The position numbers were made by a program, and so were the translations under genes. Positions 57,424 through 64,000 of a DNA stretch of 64,000 bases are shown here, one piece after another. How positions within the stretch are numbered: the first letter of the stretch is position 1; every line of letters starts with the position of its first letter. The stretch comes from Theobroma cacao (lineage: Eukaryota > Streptophyta > Magnoliopsida > Malvales > Malvaceae): NCBI RefSeq assembly GCF_000208745.1, contig NC_030859.1:14356225-14420224 (forward strand). Direction: 5' to 3'. Below the pieces are notes generated by a model. The model worked only from the letters and a program-made list of their open reading frames with translations. It did no database searches and was not told the origin of the DNA.

Positions 57424-57660
57424 CCTTACTATAGTCTATCTATTAATAGATGTCCTTTATTTATTGATAGATACAATCCAGAAAGGTTTTCTTAAAACAA
57501 CCCTGAAGAACATCTATGGATAGTTGACCGGATCTATCTGTAGATAGCCAAATCTATCGATAGATGGCTCCATTTATTGATAGATAACAACTAGAGAGCT
57601 TTTTAAAAAAAACTCTAAAGCCTATCATCGAAAAGTGGCCCTAGTTTATCAATAAATGAT
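57424..57660 (+). repeat. array of ATCTATCGATAGAT-type palindromes upstream of TATA in LTR B1
   Basis: Instances include CTATTAATAGATG, TTATTGATAGATA, CTATGGATAG, CTATCTGTAGATAG, ATCTATCGATAGATGG, TTATTGATAGATAA and TTATCAATAAATG. The last is about 50 bp before the TATA box at 57712-57719. Confidence 0.75.
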
Positions 57661-58689
57661 TCTACTTTTTTGAAAAATAAAAGGGGTAAAATATATTTTC
57701 ACACCCAATAGTATAAATATAACATATGAAATGAAGGTTTTTAGTCTCCAATCATTTCCCCAAGGTATTTTTTCTAACTTTAATCTCTCTCAACCTATTT
57801 TTATCCCAAATCACCATTTTTGATGATCTTGAGCTTGGTTTTTAGGTTTCAATCAACAAATGATATTTTTAACCTTGAAAACCATTTAATTTGGAAATTT
57901 TCAGAACTAAAGGTATTGATTTTGTGTTCAGATTTTCTGTTGAATAGTTAAGCTCAAGGGTTTTAAGGTTTTCCTAAGCATTGAAACTCATTTAAAGTAA
58001 GAATGAAGGATTTATGAATTTTCTACAAATGGGTATTTGTAAAACAAAAAGCTTAAGCTAGAAAATTAGTTGTAGATGAATCTGACTAATTTCGAAATAG
58101 ATTGGCTAAATTATTATGTGATTTATGGATTAAGGAATGATTATTATGATTGTTGAATGTATAGAAATGAACAAAACTCCAAAGGAATTGCTAGAATAAA
58201 ATTGTGCTTGTTGATCGAAGTCGACATTTGGAGGTGAGTGGGTACACCATTTTCAAAACTAATTTAGTATGTAAAGTTGAAAGGATGGTTAAATGATTTG
58301 ATGGAGTATTGATGAACATGTTTGTTTTTAGTAAATTAAAAATGTGTTTGTGGATGAGAAAGTGTTTTAAAAATGGTTTTTGAAACTATTATATATAAGT
58401 AAATATCCTACTATGTAGTAGTTTTCAACAAGGAGGGACAAGCTCTTTCAATATTTTGAACTACTCCCTCGATTACTTCGGTCTCTAAGTTAGTGTAGGT
58501 ATGACATATTAGTTAAGATAGTGGTTGTGGTTGATTAGAAATGCTCTTACGTGTGAGTATTGTGAATGTGGATCGAAAAGGTCTCCACTTTCCCATTATT
58601 TATGTGTGTGACTTGATTTGTTATTGATGCTTGATCGTGGTATTATCTTGTACTAAATTTATGATTGTATTGTTTTGGCTTTGGTTCTA

Positions 58690-59010
58690 GTGTCAAGATA
58701 AGAATATCACAGGGTTAAGTTAGGCATCATATCGTTTTTCCCCTCTTATAAATCCCAGTGTGGGAGTAAGAATACCATGGGATTAAGCTTGGCCAATGTG
58801 CCACATTTTCCCCTTTTTGTATGTTGGTTTTAGTCTCGATGTGGGGGTAAGAATACTATAGGGTTAAATTTGGCATCATATCACTTTTTTCCTCATTATA
58901 AATCTTGGTCTAGGGGTAAGAATACCACAGGATTAAGTTGGGTATCATATGACTTTTTCCCTCTTATGAATCCCAATGTTGGGGTAAGAATACCACAGGG
59001 ATGACTTGGA
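58690..59010 (+). repeat. tandem repeat in LTR B1 (about 4-5 units of 70-85 bp)
   Basis: Units contain GGGGTAAGAATACCACAGG, TTAAGTTGGGCATCATATC-like and TTTTTCCCTCTTATAAATCC. The equivalent part of LTR B2 lacks this array. Confidence 0.75.
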
Positions 59011-59989
59011 CAAAAGCTCCCATTATCCCCATAATTTGCTAATGGCATGTACTAATGTGTTATTGGTATATGGATATTATGATGCTTATGATTGGTAATT
59101 GATGATTATTGTGTCTATTTGGAAATGATGAGATGAATTGTTAAACGAATAGTGCATTCTTGATTTGAATGTTTGATGTTGAGCTTAAAGGTTCAAGGAT
59201 TACCTTCCATTATCTCCTGGCAAGTGTTTTTTAAGTTGAACTTGCATATGGTTATTATATTATTTGATGCATTTTAGAGTTATCAAATGCATTTATCACT
59301 ATTGAAAATATTTATATGATTATTATGTTGTTTTGCAAATTATGGGTTATTGAAAAGCTCTTCCTATTGGCTTGTCCTTTTCCTCATATTCATTTATGGA
59401 GTTTCATGAATCACATATTATTTTGTCCTATTTTGTTTCAGATTAGTAACTTGCTTGACTAGGTATGACATCCCACATTGAGTAAGAGGATAAGTTAGGA
59501 AATCCTTGGGTGAGTATATAGATTACATATTTTGACTATAAAACTTAGTTTTACCCTTCAAAAGAATTCATTGACACTTTTGTTTGTCTATCACATTTGA
59601 AGCAAAAAATTTTCAAAGTTTGGGAGGGGTCAAAATATGTGATTTTTATAGAACAATCTTTTGGAAATAAAAAATGGCGATAATGATTCTTTTGATTTTT
59701 AGATAACCAAAAATGATTTTTCCATAATTTTTGGTGTACATTTGGCATGGTAAATGGGAGTTGCAAATTAATTTTAGTCAAACTTTTTTGAATTTGTTCT
59801 TAAAACCAAAATTTAGATTTTGATTGTTTTGAATTTTGATTTTTTTTATATTTTTATTCAATCCAAATGGGGGGTTGTTGGCTTATTTGCATTAAATATC
59901 TTAAGCAAATGGAGAGTAAAAAGTAAAGAAGACATTTACTTAAATGGTATTTAATGTAAATAAACTGGGCAAGTTTTATAGGCAATCTG

Positions 59990-60165
59990 TCTCACAAACT
60001 ACATTTTGTCTCAAAGGTATGAATACATGTTCATGATATATCAATACATTTAGCCCAGAAAAGGTTTTTGATAAACATGTATTGATATATGTTCATAATA
60101 TATCGATACATTTTCTCCAGAACCAAATGTATCGATACATGGGCCAATGTATCGTTACATTTCGT
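59990..60165 (+). repeat. array of TGTATCGATACAT-type palindromes upstream of TATA in LTR B2
   Basis: Instances include ATATATCAATACATTT, ATGTATTGATATAT, ATATATCGATACATTT, ATGTATCGATACATGG and ATGTATCGTTACATTT. The last is about 50 bp before the TATA box at 60215-60222. Confidence 0.8.
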
Positions 60166-61169
60166 CAATTTTAGAAAAATAAATGGGGTAAAAACTTATT
60201 TTCACACCTTAGCTTATAAATATATCCCATTTTTTGAGGGTTGGCAACCCTTAGTCACATTTGCAAGGTAAAACCCCAACTCTTTAGCTCTAACAACTCA
60301 TTTTTAGCTCAAAACTCCATTTTTATGATTCTAAAGCTTAGTTTTGGGTTTTTATGAAAAAAGATGACATTTTTAGCTTTTAATTCTTTTGATCTTAGAT
60401 TTTCAAAACTTAAATAGTTATTTTATGCCCAGATTTTCTATTGGTGATTGAGTTTAATGGTTTTATGATTTTATTAAGCATCCAAGCTCACCTAAGGTAA
60501 AGATGAAAGATTTATGGGTTTCCAAGAATGGGTGTTAGGTAGAAAAGTTTAGCTAAAAGTGAGTAGTTTCAAAAATACCTAAAATGATTATTACAAGATT
60601 TTTATTCTAGGAAATGATTGTGATGATTGTTGTATGATAGGAATACTTGAAAACTCCATGGATATTGTCGAAACAGAATTGTGATTGGAGTTAGGAATCG
60701 ACTCTTCTATTAGGTGAGTGGATACACTTTTTCAAGTCTTTTAATAAGTAAAGTTAGCATGATTTATATGAAAATAGTTGTTTAAGCAAGTTGAAAAATT
60801 ATTTCCATAAATGGTTTATTAAAGGATTTGAACTAAAAGGTTTTATGAACTTTTTAAAGAAATGTTCAAATGACTTGATTTGATAATGATTGTGATACGT
60901 GTGAGACAATGATTTTCAAATTGTTTATGAATCTACTATGCATGTAAATATGCCACTATGTATTAGTTTTCAACAGAAGGGGATAAGCCTTTTCATTGGG
61001 TAGTCCACTTGATTACTTCGACCTTTGGGTTAATGTGGGTACGAGATATTTCTATGGTTAATGAATGAATGTTATCATGCACATGTTAGATATGATGTAG
61101 CATGATAAGAATGTTGGATGCATGAGTTCCATTTATGAGATTGTAACATGTATGGATGTATGTCTGAAG

Positions 61170-61365
61170 TATATCATGTACATTGTGGCCTAAGCATGTA
61201 AGTAATTTATAAGGTTATGAAATGTATGACATGAGATCTATATGTTGAGATAGTAATATACATTATAGGCCAAGTATGTAAGTGATTTATGAGGTTATGA
61301 AATATATGCCATGAGATGTATGTGTTGAGATAGCCATATACATTACGGGCTAAGTATGATGATGA
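61170..61365 (+). repeat. tandem repeat in LTR B2 (about 3 units)
   Basis: Units contain ATATACATTATAGGCCAAGT, ATGTAAGTGATTTATGAGG and TTATGAAATGTATG(A/C)CATGAGAT. This array is absent from LTR B1. Confidence 0.75.
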
Positions 61366-61904
61366 TTCATGGAAATGTTATATGTTCATGTTGTAAGCTA
61401 TGGATGAGAACGATCCTAAGCTTAAGATATCTTATGATGATCGTGGGTGAGGTCGAAGTGCCATTCACGTGGCTTTGATGATTGTTCACACGAGGTGAAC
61501 TAGCCAATAGTAAGGACTTTGTCCACTACCGGCCTGAGTGCGATGAAACCATTTGATAGATTATGGATGAGCCGATGTTCCATTCACGAGAACGCGCTAG
61601 GAACCCAAACTAATGGGGGTTAAACTGTTATTCTCCGAAATAGGGTGAACCCACTCATAGTTAGAATGTTATGACAAATGAGATTAATGGGTCAGAAAAA
61701 TGATTGCATGAGTATTGCTTCATGATTTATGCTTAAATGCCTAGTTTATAATTATATGAGTATTGATGATGTTATTCACACTATAATGTGGTGATATTGT
61801 CTTGGTTAGAGAGAACCTTAGCCTAGAGAATGATCCCTCAATGCTAAAAAGGCTTATGCATGAGTTAGACTCAAGAAAATGCCCACAAAGTTGGATTCTG
61901 TGGC

Positions 61905-62050
61905 AAAAGTATCGATACATATGAAATATGCATCGATACATTTTCAACATAATGCTACAGGAGGCATTCTGTGTGAAATGTATTGATACATCTTAAAGGT
62001 ATTGATAGATTCCTTGCATGTATCAATACATTCCAGAATGTATCAATAGA
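61905..62050 (+). repeat. second TGTATCGATACAT-type array in LTR B2
   Basis: Seven instances (AAGTATCGATACATATG, GCATCGATACATTTT, ATGTATTGATACATC, GGTATTGATAGATT, ATGTATCAATACATTCC, ATGTATCAATAGAAT and similar) lie 1.7 kb downstream of the LTR TATA box. Confidence 0.8.
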
Positions 62051-63126
62051 ATTTTGCATATTTGACTTCCTCAATGATTTTATAGAGGTTTTCAAAATTA
62101 AAAGTTTTCTAATGATTTATGCAAAGATGTTTTCCAAACAATGTTATTCAGAGGATGATTAGATGCTATATTTCATGAACTTCATCGTAATATGAAAGAG
62201 TTTATGAATCATATGTTTTTATAATTGCATGGTTACGAAAAACTCTTATCCCTTAGCTTGTCCTCTTCTTTGTATCCATTCGTGGAGTCTTTATGACTCA
62301 CACATTATTTTCCCTTATTATTTTTATTGCAGATCAATGATAGCACTCTCTTGCTAGCAGCCAGTGTCACCAAGATGTGATTCGTTCATTTCTCATTGAC
62401 AGGTGTCTAGCAGCCTCTTGATGCTTAATGAGTCGAGTAATGTTTCATTGACGAGTTAGTCTATGTTATGTTTATGTTTACAAACTATGAACATGTTTTA
62501 TGGATTATGAGTATGTTACAATAATGTAGCCAAATGTTTGGGCATACTACATTATGAATGTTATGTTAAATGTATAAAGTGGCTCAAGAGCCCATATGGA
62601 CATTCGAGGGTGTTGAGACATGTAAATAATATGGTGCACTGGAAATATGGCACTCTGATGATTTATGAATGTGGCGCTTACACTAATATATTGAGAAGTT
62701 CGATATATGTGTAATGTTGCATATGATGGTATGCATGAGTTGATATTGTATACGTATGGATGTTTATGTATGCTTCCGCATTGATGAATGTTTAATGATG
62801 AACATTAAAAAAGCTTGTTTAAGCCTAGTGTGCTATACCCATCTAACTTCATACACCGATCATGTTCCACCATAAAATGAGATGTGACACTAGATGACTT
62901 GTGGAGTAATAGAGCAACTCAATCATGGTATATGGTAGAGCCTTCTTTCTAACCTTCCAATGTTGTACACTCTGTAATGTGTCAAGTCTAGTCCTTGAAT
63001 TGTCATCTTGATAATGAACTTAATTATGTAAATAATGTTGATAATTTTATATTTGTTATGCTTCTGCACATTATGTTGGGCCTCAGATATGGGTGCATGT
63101 GAATGATAAAACTATGGTGGATGAAG

Positions 63127-64000
63127 TTATCATGACCCAAACTCGGTGGCTATGACCGACACACGAGCCCAACAAGCAAGCCCACTAGACCTGAGTAAGC
63201 CTCAGAGTTCATTTTCAAACATACATAGGCCAAGGGATTCGATCATCAAATATTCATAATAAATTTAAATAAAATACAATATTCCTAGCTTAATTTCCAT
63301 ACAAATAGTAATAGGGCCATACATTGGCCATCCGAACGAGTTCATATACATTAACCCTTAATACACAATATAACGTGGCATTTAGTGCCTGCACACATTA
63401 TATACAACGAAAGGCTTTGACTGACTTAACGGAGTGACCAAAATGGAGAACCTGTTGAATGTCAAAATCGGTTTATTGCTGGACAACCTTGACCACACTA
63501 TTCTGTGGCTTGTTTATCTACACATGGTTACAAATGGATTAGTACTATAATACTTAGTGAGTGGTGCAGATAAACAAAATCATATACATATTAAACACAT
63601 ATACAAAATATGAGCACTGTCTGTGCATATAGATGCTCTAGCAAACATCTCCTAATACAGGGCATATCATTATCCTTAAATCTCTAATATGAGGCCATAT
63701 CATCAAACTCAATGTCTCCAAAGATTGTCATACATCATTAGGTTTACTCTCGAAGCCAATCAAAGTTATTCAAATCATTCTCCAAGGCACACTCTAGTAT
63801 CCGGAATATCACATCAGAATCATATCAAATTTATTTAAGCCTCTCCATGACTATCTCACATCATATGCAAATCAAATCAACGAGTGGTCCTCCTCTAGAC
63901 ATAGTCAAATCATGCTCGGTGCCCAACAAGCGAAGAATCAAATCACGCTCAGGGCAAAGTTGCTGGTGGAGAAACAGATCACACGCCTGCTGAAGCAACG
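63127..64000 (-). mobile_element. start of a further minus-strand LTR (element D), runs off the window
   Basis: The segment begins TATCATGACCCAAACTCGG and continues with GACCGACACACGAGCC and GCCCACTAGACCTGAG. This is the same style as the U5 end of element C's LTR (TGTCACGATCCGGAAC...). It is presumably the U5 end of a minus-strand Ty3/gypsy LTR. The rest is outside the window. Confidence 0.5.

Larger units (their letters stand above)
57237..59465 (+). mobile_element. 3' LTR of element B (LTR B1), cut short
   Basis: It starts TGTGAAATCCCACTATAAT and is collinear with LTR B2 (59466 on). Shared landmarks are the AGTTAAGAAATCCTTAGG block, a TATA box (57712-57719), the TAGTTTTCAACAAGGAGGGA block (about 58421) and the TTTTGTTTCAGATTAG block (about 59433). 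It ends abruptly at 59465 where B2 begins, so its U5-side end is missing. Confidence 0.7.
59466..63126 (+). mobile_element. second LTR of the element-B family (LTR B2)
   Basis: It starts TGACATCCCACATTGAG and follows LTR B1 landmarks in order, including TATA (60215-60222), the TAGTTTTCAACAGAAGGGGA block at about 60965 and the TTTTATTGCAGATCAATG block at about 62326. It carries TGTATCGATACAT-type arrays (59990-60165, 61905-62050) and a 75-80-bp tandem repeat (about 61170-61365). Its right end is not clear: no PBS follows, and a minus-strand LTR begins near 63127. Confidence 0.6.

Overview
This is a nuclear window from a plant, most likely a eudicot: it is AT-rich, has plant-type introns, plant-lineage Ty3/gypsy retrotransposons (Tat/Ogre-type and Tekay/Del-like), a Stowaway MITE, Mutator-like elements and one intact gene for a plant cationic amino acid transporter. 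The species cannot be named from this. One unknown base (N) lies at 1222.

Layout. 1-13,276 is mostly intergenic DNA. It holds a candidate two-exon gene for a small secreted cysteine-rich peptide (minus, 962-1562; ACG where ATG is expected), several MITE-like inverted-repeat elements, a Stowaway element (7150-7392), a 1.3 kb Mutator-like element with a 9-bp target duplication (9509-10844) and a 1.19 kb tandem duplication (10,925-13,276). 13,277-29,575 is one 16.3 kb Ty3/gypsy element of the Tat/Ogre type on the minus strand. It has two LTRs (the 5' one truncated), an extra ORF1 upstream of gag, gag, protease plus G-patch, a spliceable intron before RT, RT, two RNase H regions, integrase and a 12-unit tandem array before the 3' LTR. 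Many stops and frameshifts have killed it. It sits inside the terminal inverted repeat of a small DNA transposon that resumes at 29,576.

32,361-35,356 (minus) is the single clearly functional gene, a three-exon cationic amino acid transporter of the CAT family with a TATA box just upstream. 36,540-43,456 is a run of non-coding dispersed repeats, two of which share a backbone but carry different arrays of short near-palindromic motifs.

43,457-64,000 is a nest of decayed LTR elements. A 3.9 kb LTR with PBS and gag (plus strand) comes first, then a minus-strand element fragment with its own LTR and perfect tRNA-iMet-type PBS. Next come a Tekay-like pol with its 3' LTR (plus), a second LTR of that family starting inside the first, and the start of another minus-strand LTR running off the window.

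The most unusual signal is in regulatory DNA. In three repeat families (five copies, plus one weaker case) an array of 8-14 bp near-palindromes built around a central CGA, TCGA or CATG lies about 50-100 bp upstream of a TATA box. Between related copies the backbone is conserved while the motif has been replaced. The Tat LTR likewise has a run of perfect hairpins in U3, one with a compensatory base-pair change between the two LTRs.
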